Below, piece by piece: positions 10,801-18,696 of a stretch of 64,000 nt of DNA. Below the pieces are notes generated by a model that saw only the letters and a program-made list of their open reading frames with translations, did not search any database and had not been told where the DNA came from. The position numbers and the translations under genes were made by a program. The first letter of the stretch is position 1; each line of letters begins with the position of its first letter. The DNA lies in the NCBI RefSeq assembly GCF_029945885.1, contig NZ_JAQSDK010000002.1, positions 186,001 to 250,000 on the forward strand, written 5' to 3'. The stretch comes from Brevundimonas sp. (GTDB lineage Bacteria; Pseudomonadota; Alphaproteobacteria; Caulobacterales; Caulobacteraceae).

Positions 10801-12136
10801 CGCCATTCAGGGTCTCGGCCGCAGCCACCGTACCCACCAGGCCTCGGCCCCGCTGTTCCGGCCGGTCACGACCGACATCCAGGGCGAGAAGCGCTTCACC
10901 TCGACCATAGCGCGCCGGCTGGACACACTCGGTGCCCTGACGCGCGGCGAGCGCCGGACGGCCGGCGCGGGCCTGTTCCGGGCGGAGGACAATCTGGAGA
11001 GCCCGTGGGCGCGCAGGGCCCTTCTCGTCTTCTACGGTGCCCTGGCCTTCGGTGAGCTCGCCTCGATGACGCTCGAGACCTTCATGACCAGGACGGGGCT
11101 CAAACTGCTCGATGCGGACGGCGGCCTCAAACCCTCCGACGACCTGCCGCCGATCCACACCTTCCTGAACCGGCTGCTGGCGCTGCGGATCGCCGACCAG
11201 AACGCCCTGTTCGAGGATTTCGATCGCATCCTCTCGGGCATCCTCGAGCGCGCGGCCGCGTCAGGTGATCTGGACCGGGGCCTTGAGGACATCGAGGCCG
11301 GGGAACTGGAGGTTCTGGACCAGGAAACCATACGGACCGACGTCTCGACGGGGGCCGAGACCGCCCTGGTGACCTTTTCGCTCAGGGTTCGTCGAGACAT
11401 CCTGCGCTCTGACGACGCGTTGGCCCGGGCCGCCGACATCGCTCATCAGCTGGTCGTGAACGCAAAATCCGGACGGGCGGCGATCGCTGAGCTGGGCCTG
11501 ACCACCGCCACGGACGAAGACCGGCTCGTGGCGGCCGTCCGTCTGATCCGGCCCGATGGACGCCAGACCCTGTCGGAGAAGACGTTCGAGGAATCCGCCT
11601 GGAAGCCGGCGGTGATCGACGAATGGCGCCGGGTCTGGGATGAGGAGGTCGCGGGAACCGATCCCTGGCTGAGGCGTGAGCTCACGCTGGCGACCGGCCT
11701 GCTGCTGCCGATCTGGGGCCGGTTGCCGGCGCGCGGGTGTTCGGTGCGTCGGGTTCGGGCGCCCGACGGCCGACGCTGGCTAGGGCGGGTCCTGGACGAG
11801 ACCCAGGCCCGGGCGCTCAAGGCGAGCCTGGGCCTCGGCGACATCGGCGACGCCTGGGCGGACGGCGCCAGGACCGCCGCCAGCCTCCTCGACAGCCGCG
11901 TCCAGCTCTGCCTGGACGGTGGCCTTTGGTTGAAACGGGCCCGGGTGATGGATCGCTGGCGGATTGAAGTGGTCGGGGGCCGGACCGATCGCGACGCCCT
12001 GGTCGCACTCGGGTGCTTCGTGGAGATCATCGCCTTCACGCCCAGGGTCTTCATCCCGGTCGACCGGCCCCGCGTCCTGGAAGCCGTGTTGCGTCGCCAT
12101 CCGGTGCAGTCGGTCCTTGACGGCGCGGCGGCCTGA
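7874..12136 (+). CDS. Fused N6-methyltransferase-like and strawberry-notch-type helicase
   Basis: This 1420-residue protein joins two modules. Residues ~115-260 form a Rossmann methyltransferase: LEPSAGTGLLA is the SAM-binding motif and CNPPF (near 210) the catalytic motif of N6-adenine enzymes. From ~400 on it matches strawberry-notch-like SF2 helicases: GDGTGCGKGRQ (Walker A, ~472), FDEAHAM (DEAH, ~580), YVSATGATT (motif III, ~625), and the C-terminal helicase lobe with GTGRSYHSDLAA and IQGLGRSHR. Such fusions are common in conjugative elements and may protect or remodel element DNA. I found no missing motif. The ATG at 7874 is preferred over an upstream in-frame start at 7763 because homology-like sequence begins there. 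Confidence 0.85.
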   Translation: MSLTPTLSLFDDPATGDAAANILAAARALAAHLARSCPLDRRLVAAVMTTTFGASDAEGAWSWRDAYDAIEAATVLQVRRLAPQVGRLEDAPAEIAALLAAVSALGLTQTRRSEAQVALDQFSTPPHLAALAVLAARVRPGDRILEPSAGTGLLAAVAEACGGHMSLNEIAPGRADLLDGLFPDADRTRHDGRHIHDLSTGAGGFDVVVCNPPFSDLGDHLSAAFKALADHGRLAAIVPLTALEDAGLLRRFGEPGRAVGRIALPPHAFAKHGTSVETGLLVIDRTEGDAAAVPLQRPDDLQDAARRIGALAPRVGARPRTRLPVATAALLGPRARGLALPSGRLAFLAGAAPLAYDVQTWTGEGRDVGLYQAHALGRIILPAPRPHPSPLVESGPMASVAPPAPTYRPVLPPAIRDEGRISDAQTEMVIHAGEAHAAHLPGWWRPDQVPHQMVLVSGDRADAVRLRRGFFLGDGTGCGKGRQIAAVIADNMCQGRVRALWLSRNDALLEDARRDWAAIGGSAHDIVPLSSWKQGDAIRLDRGVLFATYATLRQPARGDRQSRLDQIIAWLGADFDGVIAFDEAHAMANAAGGGKGARGAKKASLQGMAGLALQNRAPDARVLYVSATGATTAENLAYAARLGLWGGPEAPFISRADFLEAMDRGGVAAMELVARELKALGLYVARSLSFEGVEYEPLVHPLTPDDIAVWDAWADAFQLIHANLGEALKAVGVNDDEGKARSGQAASAAHSAFEGAKLRFFGHLLAGLKAPSLVAAIRDDLASDRSAVVQIVSTNEAVMERRLSSIPPEEWNNLSIDLTPREYVLDYLREAFPVHLMEAIEDRDGNVTMVPVMDGGRPAVSQEALARRQVLIERMACLPAVPGVLDALLDAFGTDAVAEITGRSRRVVVRDGRRIVERRGAAAARAETDAFMEGRKRVLIFSDAGGTGRSYHSDLAAANRQRRVHYLVEPGWRADAAIQGLGRSHRTHQASAPLFRPVTTDIQGEKRFTSTIARRLDTLGALTRGERRTAGAGLFRAEDNLESPWARRALLVFYGALAFGELASMTLETFMTRTGLKLLDADGGLKPSDDLPPIHTFLNRLLALRIADQNALFEDFDRILSGILERAAASGDLDRGLEDIEAGELEVLDQETIRTDVSTGAETALVTFSLRVRRDILRSDDALARAADIAHQLVVNAKSGRAAIAELGLTTATDEDRLVAAVRLIRPDGRQTLSEKTFEESAWKPAVIDEWRRVWDEEVAGTDPWLRRELTLATGLLLPIWGRLPARGCSVRRVRAPDGRRWLGRVLDETQARALKASLGLGDIGDAWADGARTAASLLDSRVQLCLDGGLWLKRARVMDRWRIEVVGGRTDRDALVALGCFVEIIAFTPRVFIPVDRPRVLEAVLRRHPVQSVLDGAAA

Positions 12137-12258
12137 GATCGGCCGAACGGGGCGAAGGCCCCGTCCGGTCAGGAGGGAGACGGGAGGAAGGGAGGATGAG
12201 GGTGAAGCGGGATCGGGGAGATCGGCTCGCCGGCGCTTCGGATCAACAGGAGACTGAC

Positions 12259-12624
12259 ATGCAGACCATGGTGTTCACCGGCCGACTGGCGGCCGACCCC
12301 CAGATCAGCCCGGACTTCGCCAAGGCGGTGTTCCGGCTGCTCGAGAAACGCGGCGTCGACGCCGCCGGCAAGGACCGGCTCGTCGGGGTCAATTGCGTCA
12401 GCTGGTCCAGGGGCCTCAATGAGAAGGTCATCGCCCGCGGTCTGGCCCAGGGCTGCGAAGCCGTCGTCGTCGGCGCCTTCATCGATACGGCCTATGCGGC
12501 CAAGGACGGGACCGAACGCACCGCCAAGGAACTGGTGGTGAACCGGCTGACCGTCCTCGACTGGGCCGAGGACCGCGAGGCCGCAGGGCTCGAGGCGTCC
12601 GAAGACGGCCGCGCCGCCGCCTGA
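12259..12624 (+). CDS. SSB-like OB-fold protein without acidic tail
   Basis: The 121-residue protein aligns along its length with the SSB encoded next (MQTMVFTGRLAADP versus MQTLTLEGYLAADP). It has the same OB-fold strand pattern ending in KELVVNRLTVLDW. It lacks the acidic D-D-I-P-F tip that SSBs use to bind partner proteins and ends in SEDGRAAA. It may be a single-strand binder that does not recruit host repair proteins. AGGAG precedes the ATG. It probably shares a transcript with the SSB 49 nt downstream. Confidence 0.7.
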   Translation: MQTMVFTGRLAADPQISPDFAKAVFRLLEKRGVDAAGKDRLVGVNCVSWSRGLNEKVIARGLAQGCEAVVVGAFIDTAYAAKDGTERTAKELVVNRLTVLDWAEDREAAGLEASEDGRAAA

Positions 12625-12673
12625 CCTCGCGACCCTTCATTTCCCGCAAGCTTCAATTTCAAGGAGACTGACC

Positions 12674-13093
12674 ATGCAGACCCTCACTCTCGAAGGCTAT
12701 CTGGCCGCCGACCCGTCCATCCTGTCGGCCCAGGGCTCAGGCAAGAAGCGCGCGAGCTTTCGCGTGCTGGAGACCACCCGTTTTCGCAAGGCTGACGGCA
12801 CGCCCGGCGAACGCACCACCGGCTTCAACTGCATCTGCTTCAACGAGGCGACCACCGAGAAATACATCGAGGCCTACGCCCGCAAGGGCAGCCGCGTCGT
12901 CATCCAGGGTCATGTCGAGAATGACACCTGGACCGGCAAGAACGGGGTCGAACACTACGACCTGCGCCTGATCGTCGGCGACATCCGGCTGAAGAACCGG
13001 CGCACCCGACCCCCGGTGGACGACAGTCCCGCCGAAGGGCAGGTGCAGGAGCCGGCGAGCGGCTATGATCTGAATGACGACATCCCGTTCTGA
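12674..13093 (+). CDS. ssb: Single-stranded DNA-binding protein
   Basis: The 139-residue protein has an N-terminal OB fold (LTLEGYLAADP, ASFRVLETTRFRK, GSRVVIQGHVENDTW) and a short linker. It ends in the acidic SSB tail DLNDDIPF, which recruits DNA-processing partners. It likely coats the transferred single strand in donor and recipient. AAGGAG precedes the ATG, and a terminator follows 20 nt after the stop. Confidence 0.9.
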   Translation: MQTLTLEGYLAADPSILSAQGSGKKRASFRVLETTRFRKADGTPGERTTGFNCICFNEATTEKYIEAYARKGSRVVIQGHVENDTWTGKNGVEHYDLRLIVGDIRLKNRRTRPPVDDSPAEGQVQEPASGYDLNDDIPF

Positions 13094-13113
13094 CTGGACG
13101 GCGAGAGAGACGG

Positions 13114-13145
13114 AACGGCCCGGCGCACGTGCGTCGGGCCGTTTT
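13114..13145 (+). terminator. Rho-independent terminator after ssb
   Basis: Stem AACGGCCCG (13114-13122) pairs with CGGGCCGTT (13135-13143), extended by inner pairs around an ACGT loop, and runs into TTTT. It closes the transcript that ends with the SSB gene. Confidence 0.85.
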
Positions 13146-13221
13146 CCTGTGCGAAGCCGGAGGAGAAGGCGAGGGCGAACGGGGGCGAGCCGATGGGGCT
13201 CGTTGGCACCGGAGTTCCGCC

Positions 13222-13677
13222 ATGACCGCCTCCGCCTGGACTGAAGACCGTATCGACCGCCTCAGAACCCTTTGGATCGCAGGCCGGAGCGCGGCCCGGA
13301 TCGCGCGCGAACTGGACCACGGCATCACCCGTAGCGCCGTCCTCGGCAAGGTCTACAGACTGGGCCTGTCTGCGGGCCGCCCGCCTCCGCCGAAAGCCGT
13401 CGTCCCGCGCGTCGCACGGCGCAGGGACCGTCGCCCGTTAACCACGGCCGTTTTGCGGGCGGCATCGACGTCGCTCCCTGACCATGGATTGGCTACGATC
13501 CTCTCGGTGCGGCGCTGCGAATGCCGCTGGCCCTATGGCGACCCGAAGGTTGAAGGTTTCAGCCTGTGTGGACGTCCGGTCGCGCGGGGGGCCTTCTGCG
13601 GCGCGCACGCGGCTGTCGCCTATCGATCCGAGCGACAGACGCCGGAGAGCCTGGAGACGCTCGCGGGGCTGCGTTGA
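13222..13677 (+). CDS. GcrA-family transcription regulator
   Basis: The 151-residue protein has the GcrA start (SAWTEDRIDRLRTLW), the helix-turn-helix GRSAARIARELDHGITRSAV and the conserved C-terminal cysteine-rich part: CRWPYGDP, SLCGRPV and FCGAHA. GcrA of Caulobacter joins sigma-70 holoenzyme at promoters containing methylated GANTC. This copy sits on a mobile element, so it is more likely an accessory paralogue that adjusts element or host promoters than the core cell-cycle regulator. The C-terminal RSERQTPESLE tail is specific to this copy. Confidence 0.88.
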   Translation: MTASAWTEDRIDRLRTLWIAGRSAARIARELDHGITRSAVLGKVYRLGLSAGRPPPPKAVVPRVARRRDRRPLTTAVLRAASTSLPDHGLATILSVRRCECRWPYGDPKVEGFSLCGRPVARGAFCGAHAAVAYRSERQTPESLETLAGLR

Positions 13678-14129
13678 GGCGCGGGTCTCCGGCCGGTTTG
13701 GCGGTGAAGAAATCAGTGACTGTTTCAACGGCGGCCTCGATGAGGTCGCCGTTTTGTCTTCGGCCGGGGTCGAAGGCTCCAGGACCGGTGGTCGAGGGGT
13801 TGGGGTCCGGTCGGTGTCGGCATCGATGCATGCCCAGACGTGCGACGTCGGCGGCGGACCGCCGACGAGTCCGGCGAAGTTCGATGTCCGGTCGTCCGTA
13901 TCGGCGCGACGGCACCGAGTTGTGTCCTCGCCCGAAGGCGGGCGAGGACTTGCCCCCACACAACGCCCTCCGATTTTGTCACACCACCCCGGAAGTCAAC
14001 GGCTGCGCCGTTCCCCTCCACGGACAGCCAAGCGGCTATCCGCTCCGGTGACTGCCGGGGACCCCGATGTGGCCAAAACCGGGGTCGTTGCGCATGGGGC
14101 GCTTCGACATCTTTCAAAGGATGTTCCCG
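13678..14129. other. 450-bp non-coding region before the DUF2493 gene
   Basis: No gene is supported here; the long open frames on both strands look like GC-rich shadows. An inverted repeat with an 8-bp stem (GTCGGCGG / CCGCCGAC, 13847-13866) lies in the middle. AAAGGA at 14116-14121 is the ribosome-binding site of the next gene. Confidence 0.5.
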
Positions 14130-15065
14130 ATGCAAGCCTTTCCCTCACCCTTCCTCGCCAAATCAGACTCCGCCTTCGACGACCTGTCGGCCTCGCTCGG
14201 CGATCCCCGTCCGCATCCCACGGAGGAGGCCCTGATCCAGCTCGGGCGCGCGCTCATGACCGAGCTTGTGGACGTGATCTCCGACACGGCCCTGGAGGAC
14301 TTCCAGACGATCCTCGGAGAAGCCCTGATCGGCGCCTTCCATTCGGCGGCCGGACGGATCGAGCGCAGTGCGGACCGGGCGCGCGATACGATGCGCAGCC
14401 TCGACCGCGACTTCGACGGATCGGAGGCGGCCGACACCGAGCTTCAGGAAGCGACGGCCCGGGCCCGGGCCGGGGATACGGCGACCCGAGCGACGGAGTT
14501 GATCCGGGACGCCGCCGCCGAAACCTGGACCATCGCGACCGGCGAGGTCTGGACGGCCTGGCGTGGCAGCCGGCGGGGCACGCATCTGACGGCGGCCCAG
14601 CTGGAAGCCAAACAGGCCATCCGCGCAATCAGGAACCGCAGGGCGGGGGACGCCGATCCGGACGGACCGGTGGTCGCCTTCCGGGGCGCGCCGACGGCCG
14701 ACACCTCGGATGACGCCGGGCGGATCTTCGACGCCTTGAACTGGGCATTGAAGGAGTGGCCCGACATGGCGCTCGCGACGACCGGGGCGAAGGGGTCGGA
14801 GAAGCTGGCGATCAAATGGTCCCGGCAGAAGGGGGTGAAGCTGATCCTCGCCCGGGCCGATTTCGACACCCATGGCAAGGCCGCGCCTTTCCGGGCCAAC
14901 GACGAACTGATCGCGCTCGAGCCGACCTGCTGCCTGACCCTGGTCCATTCCCTGGATCGGGCCCGTTCGGAGGACAGCCGGCCGTTTGGACCGGCGCTCA
15001 ACCTCGGACAGAAGGCGATGGAGTCCGGGCTGCGGCACGTCTCCATCAAGGCGCGCGCGGCATGA
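14130..15065 (+). CDS. DUF2493 (SLOG/YspA-type) domain protein
   Basis: The 311-residue protein has a helical N-terminal two-thirds and a C-terminal Rossmann-like DUF2493 domain. The latter shows MALATTGAKGSEKLAIKWSR and VKLILARADFDTHGKAAPFR, where the Gly-rich turn and basic patch form the expected nucleotide pocket. SLOG proteins bind nucleotide-derived ligands. Members of this family are frequent next to relaxase genes in proteobacterial elements, with no proven role. AAAGGA lies 8 nt before the chosen ATG; in-frame starts at 14067 and 14094 exist. A strong terminator follows. Confidence 0.78.
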   Translation: MQAFPSPFLAKSDSAFDDLSASLGDPRPHPTEEALIQLGRALMTELVDVISDTALEDFQTILGEALIGAFHSAAGRIERSADRARDTMRSLDRDFDGSEAADTELQEATARARAGDTATRATELIRDAAAETWTIATGEVWTAWRGSRRGTHLTAAQLEAKQAIRAIRNRRAGDADPDGPVVAFRGAPTADTSDDAGRIFDALNWALKEWPDMALATTGAKGSEKLAIKWSRQKGVKLILARADFDTHGKAAPFRANDELIALEPTCCLTLVHSLDRARSEDSRPFGPALNLGQKAMESGLRHVSIKARAA

Positions 15066-15087
15066 TCGCCTGGAACTGACCTCAACG

Positions 15088-15117
15088 ACCCGCTCGGCTT
15101 CGGCCGGGCGGGTTTTT
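15088..15117 (+). terminator. Rho-independent terminator
   Basis: An 11-bp stem (ACCCGCTCGGC with GCCGGGCGGGT, one G-T pair) carries a TTCG tetraloop and is followed by TTTTT. It isolates the DUF2493 gene from the presumed oriT region. Confidence 0.9.
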
Positions 15118-15398
15118 GTTTGTCGTCCGGGCGCTCCCTGCGCTCCGGGACCACGCTTCGGGGGTGTCAAATCGATAGACCGGGGAGGCGATGACGGGGT
15201 GTGCTCGGCTGTGCGAACGGTTGATGGTGATGTCCGGAAATCTGCGAAAAGGGGCCTAGGGCAAGATAAAAGAGGGTGTTTGGCGGTCCGGCTTTTTTGT
15301 ATCCTGTCCATAGGTTAGCGGCGCATCCGGGGGTGATGGACGACTTGCGGTGAGTTGTCGTCTTCGGACGACGTCGGCGGCCTGGTCGGAGGCGTCGA
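15118..15398. promoter_or_regulatory. Candidate oriT region upstream of the relaxase
   Basis: This non-coding stretch lies between a terminator and the relaxase. It contains TATCCTG at 15300-15306 followed by TCC, matching the nic core YATCCTG|Y used by RK2/RP4 TraI and Ti VirD2 relaxases. The predicted cut is between 15306 and 15307 on the plus strand. An A/T-richer tract (aaaaggggcctagggcaaga and tttttt) precedes it, as expected for an origin that must melt. The assignment is inference from motif and position. Confidence 0.62.
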
Positions 15399-16637
15399 AT
15401 GCTGATCCGTGAAGCCATCCAGTCCCGTCTTTCGTCGGGTGCCACGCAGGAGCCGGAGGCGGTCCAGGTGCGTCTGCCGCTGTCCCTCAAACCCGACCGG
15501 GTCAACGTCCGCACCGGCCTGATGCGGCGGCTGGCGAGCTCGCGCGCCTTCGCCCTCGGGGACCGGTCAGGGGTGCTCAGGGCGGCACAGGGGCGCTCGG
15601 GCAGAGCCTTCCGGCTGGACGTTCGCCAGCGGGTCATCGTCAAAGCCCTGGTGTCCCGGCACATCGGCAAGGGTGCCGAGCGGGCGGCGGCTTTGGCGGC
15701 GCATGTGAGCTATCTCGGACGCCCGGGGGCCGGGGTCGAAGGCGCGCGGCCCGAGTTCTTCGACCGGGAGACGGACGGCGTCCAGCCGGCGATCGAGACC
15801 GGGGGCTGGAGCGAGGACCGGCACCATTTCCGCTTTATCATCTCGCCCGAGCACGGCGACCGGATCGAGGACCTGAAGGGCTATGTCCGCGAGGTCATGG
15901 GGCGGGTGTCGGCGGATCTGGGAGAGCCGAATCTGAAATGGGTGGCGACCTGCCATTACGACACTGATCAGCCGCACGCCCATGTGCTCGTGCGAGGGCG
16001 GCGGGGAGATGGAAGGGACCTGGTCATACCGCGCGACTATATCGGCTACGGCTTCCGGGCGCGGGCGCAGGAGGTGGCGCAGGAGCGGCTCGGGGATCTG
16101 TCGCGGGTGGAGGCGGAACGGCGCATCTGGAAGGAGACCGGGGCGGACCGGTTCACCGGCTTCGACCGGCGGCTGCTGTCGGCGGCGGATGCGAACGGGA
16201 CGGTCGAGGATGGCGTGGGCGTCAACGACGCCTGGGCGGCGCTGACCCGGGGACGGCTGCGGCATCTGGAGGGGCTGGGGCTCGCTGTTCGGACAGGGCG
16301 GCGCTACCGGCTCGACGGGGAGATGGAGACGAAGCTGAGGACGCTGCAGGCGCGGCGGGACATCATCCGGACGCTGAACCAGCGACGGCTGGAGGGGGCG
16401 AGGGAGGTGCGGCCGCTCGGGACGGAGCGAGTGCGCGGGGTGGTGGTGAAGAGCGGGTTTCACGACGAGGCCGGTGCGGCGCCGTTTGTGGTGGTGAAGG
16501 ATGCGGGCGGGGTCGAACACTATGCGCGGATGAGGGCGGGAGACGCCGCGAGGGTGGGGAGCCGGATTGTGCTGGCGCCGATGTCGAACGGGCTGGCGCA
16601 GGTGGTCGCCGGGCGGGGCGGGGATCTGGGTCGTTAG
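15399..16637 (+). CDS. VirD2/TraI-type relaxase (DUF3363 class)
   Basis: This 412-residue enzyme is predicted to nick oriT and stay covalently attached to the transferred strand. The histidine triad is clear: H186-Y-D188, then H193-A-H195. A probable catalytic tyrosine is Tyr105 in HVSYLGRPG. The C-terminal part (VVVKSGFHDEAGAAPFVVVKD and a beta-barrel-like end) resembles the DUF3363 region but is shorter than in many ~600-aa relatives. GGAGG precedes the ATG. The P-type Trb secretion genes at the right end are the matching transfer channel. Confidence 0.87.
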   Translation: MLIREAIQSRLSSGATQEPEAVQVRLPLSLKPDRVNVRTGLMRRLASSRAFALGDRSGVLRAAQGRSGRAFRLDVRQRVIVKALVSRHIGKGAERAAALAAHVSYLGRPGAGVEGARPEFFDRETDGVQPAIETGGWSEDRHHFRFIISPEHGDRIEDLKGYVREVMGRVSADLGEPNLKWVATCHYDTDQPHAHVLVRGRRGDGRDLVIPRDYIGYGFRARAQEVAQERLGDLSRVEAERRIWKETGADRFTGFDRRLLSAADANGTVEDGVGVNDAWAALTRGRLRHLEGLGLAVRTGRRYRLDGEMETKLRTLQARRDIIRTLNQRRLEGAREVRPLGTERVRGVVVKSGFHDEAGAAPFVVVKDAGGVEHYARMRAGDAARVGSRIVLAPMSNGLAQVVAGRGGDLGR

Positions 16638-16765
16638 GGTGCTTCTTGACCCATTGGGGCCTAAGGAGAGTCTGCTGTCCGATGTTCCGTAGGATATTCG
16701 GCGGAGGTAGTGCGAGTCCGCATTCCCTTACGAGCCCCGCCTATTCTGACAGTCTAACCCTCGTC

Positions 16766-18166
16766 TCAGACCGGTTCCGCCAAGTATCGCTGAACCTTGG
16801 CGATGCGCGCCTTCAGCCAAACCTCGTAGCCGCTCATCAGCTCCTGAACGCCATCGTTGGCGAGAAGATTTTCTCTTGCGGATGCCAAGGCAGCAGGCAG
16901 CGTAAGCGGGCCTCCCCGATCGACGAGAAGCCGCTCGGCCAAGTCGCGATCGGCGTCGTGGCGGTCGGCCTCACTAAAAGCGGACCGATATTCCGCATGT
17001 AATAGGCGGCGACTGAAGACTTGAACGCGTGAATCTGTAAAGCGGTCGATCAGACGTCGTCGATCCGCCTTACCCACTTTGTGAAAGTCGGCCATCAAGG
17101 CTTGGTCGGCGTCGTCCGGGAAACCGTTGTAGAGCTGAAGTTCGACGTGGGGCGATGGATCGCGCGAGGCCCAGTGCGCCGCCTGAATCGCCGCCAGTCT
17201 TGTCCCAAAATCCGAATTCTCGCGGAGCCAATCGGCCCGCTGCTCGGCCTCCCCGACGTCGCCGGGATTCCAGGCGGGCGGCGCATCCCAAGTCATGGCA
17301 ATCGCCGGTCCGGCGTTGATCCTCAGACGTCGCAGCGGTCCGTCCGGTCGCGCGACCAGATCGATCAGCGCGTCTTCGGAATGTGACGCAGCCTCAACGG
17401 GATCCACGCCGAGGTCCCAGCACAGGCGGCCATTGGGATTGCCGGTCTCCCGGGCGACGCAGGTGACGTGCCGGTGCGTGGCTTGGAAGCCGAAAAACTC
17501 GGTCAGAACAAACACCGGCTCGGATTCGACGAGATCGTTGACCGCAGTCTTGTTGGCCGTGCGGATGAACCGGCTCCAGATTTCCGGTGCACCATCCGCC
17601 ACTCGCCGGCAGAGCGCCAGCGTCGTTTCCGCGTCGGTCAGGGCGTCGTGCGCAGGCCCCAGATCGATCCCGTTGGCGGTGGCCACGGCCTCGAGGCGGA
17701 AGGTGGGGCGGCCGTTTTCGCCAGCGGCCAGCGTCAGGCAGGGCGTCGCGTCCGCGCAGGCGGCGAGCACGATGTGCATTGCGTCGGCGCGGCCGCAACC
17801 AGGCGTCGAGGTCAAATAGGCGGGAAAAAGGGACTGGAACAGAGCGTGCCGAAGCATCTCCTCGTCGAAGCGGATCGAGTTATAGCCGACATAGATCGCC
17901 TTCCCCCACTGGCCCAGTCGCCAACGGAGGTCACACACCATCTCGTAGTGCGAGGGGAGGGCGGGGTCTGTGAGCCGTTCGATCGAGAGCCGGTTCGACA
18001 ACATCGCCTTGGGATGCGGGATCACGTGGGGCTGGATCCGGCAGCGCAGGTCGAAGCGATCGAGTTCGTTGAGCTCGGCGTCGGTGAGGATGGCCGCGAA
18101 CTGGACGATCTGGTCGAACCCCTTCTTCAGGCCCGTCGTTTCGGTGTCGTAGAAGACGAAGCTCAT
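16766..18166 (-). CDS. Exonuclease I-like DEDD 3'-5' exonuclease
   Basis: The 466-residue protein has an SbcB/ExoI-like exonuclease domain: FYDTETTGL (Asp7, Glu9) at the N-terminus, GYNSIRFDEEML near 95-108 and HDALTDAETT near 170-178, giving the DEDD acidic set. The segment GRLCWDLGVDP and the helical C-terminus follow ExoI architecture. It is most likely a second, element-borne copy rather than the chromosomal sbcB, because it lies in a variable region behind XRE and ImmA genes, 11 nt after the latter. GGGAGG precedes the ATG at 18166. Confidence 0.85.
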   Translation of the reverse strand: MSFVFYDTETTGLKKGFDQIVQFAAILTDAELNELDRFDLRCRIQPHVIPHPKAMLSNRLSIERLTDPALPSHYEMVCDLRWRLGQWGKAIYVGYNSIRFDEEMLRHALFQSLFPAYLTSTPGCGRADAMHIVLAACADATPCLTLAAGENGRPTFRLEAVATANGIDLGPAHDALTDAETTLALCRRVADGAPEIWSRFIRTANKTAVNDLVESEPVFVLTEFFGFQATHRHVTCVARETGNPNGRLCWDLGVDPVEAASHSEDALIDLVARPDGPLRRLRINAGPAIAMTWDAPPAWNPGDVGEAEQRADWLRENSDFGTRLAAIQAAHWASRDPSPHVELQLYNGFPDDADQALMADFHKVGKADRRRLIDRFTDSRVQVFSRRLLHAEYRSAFSEADRHDADRDLAERLLVDRGGPLTLPAALASARENLLANDGVQELMSGYEVWLKARIAKVQRYLAEPV

Positions 18167-18177
18167 CGTGGCCTCCC

Positions 18178-18696
18178 TCACGCCATCAGGCGATATCGCA
18201 CCATGGACGCGCTGACCCGGAACCGTCTGGCGAGGGAGTCGATCTTGTCGTCGTCATCGAGGTCGATCCCGCCCGCGTCGATCAGGCCCTCGAGCAGGAA
18301 CTGCGGGATCAGCAGTTCCGAGGCGAAGGCATTGGCCTCGACTTCCCGCCAGTCGACGCCCTGGCTGGCGAGGGGGCCCCGCATGAGCATCGGGAATTTC
18401 CGGTCCACATGGACCTCGGCCGACAGAATGTCGGCGTGAAGCCGATGGTGGGCGAACTCGTGCGCCAGGGTGAAGCGCTGCCGGTTCGGATGATGCAGCG
18501 CATTGACGCCGATGATGGCGACCCCGTCCTTGATGAAGGCCATGCCGGACAGTTCGTCCGCGAGCGGCGCGTGCTGAAGGACGACGCCGCTCGCGCGTAT
18601 GATGCGCTCGACGGGAACTGGTGCGGAGCGGACGCCGGCGTTCGTCACGACCTCACGGGCCTCGTCCCGAGCGCGAACGATATCCGGCCGCGTCAT
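18178..18696 (-). CDS. ImmA/IrrE-family metallopeptidase
   Basis: The 172-residue protein carries the zinc motif H79-E80-F-A-H83 and a downstream glutamate-rich helix (EVEANAFASELLIP). Its start overlaps the stop of the upstream XRE gene by 4 nt. In ICEBs1 and phage-like elements ImmA cleaves its partner repressor upon stress, so the pair probably forms a protease-relieved switch. The C-terminal SARRFRVS-like helix-turn region is typical of the family. Confidence 0.9.
   Translation of the reverse strand: MTRPDIVRARDEAREVVTNAGVRSAPVPVERIIRASGVVLQHAPLADELSGMAFIKDGVAIIGVNALHHPNRQRFTLAHEFAHHRLHADILSAEVHVDRKFPMLMRGPLASQGVDWREVEANAFASELLIPQFLLEGLIDAGGIDLDDDDKIDSLARRFRVSASMVRYRLMA

Noticed and set aside
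8537..11158. Open frame of 873 codons on the minus strand
   Set aside because: It is antisense to the methyltransferase/helicase gene, has no recognisable domain and low-complexity His/Arg/Gly-rich composition typical of GC-rich shadow frames.
13484..14713. Open frame of 409 codons on the plus strand
   Set aside because: It crosses gcrA, the non-coding region and the DUF2493 gene in the wrong frame, with repetitive Arg/Gly/Pro composition.
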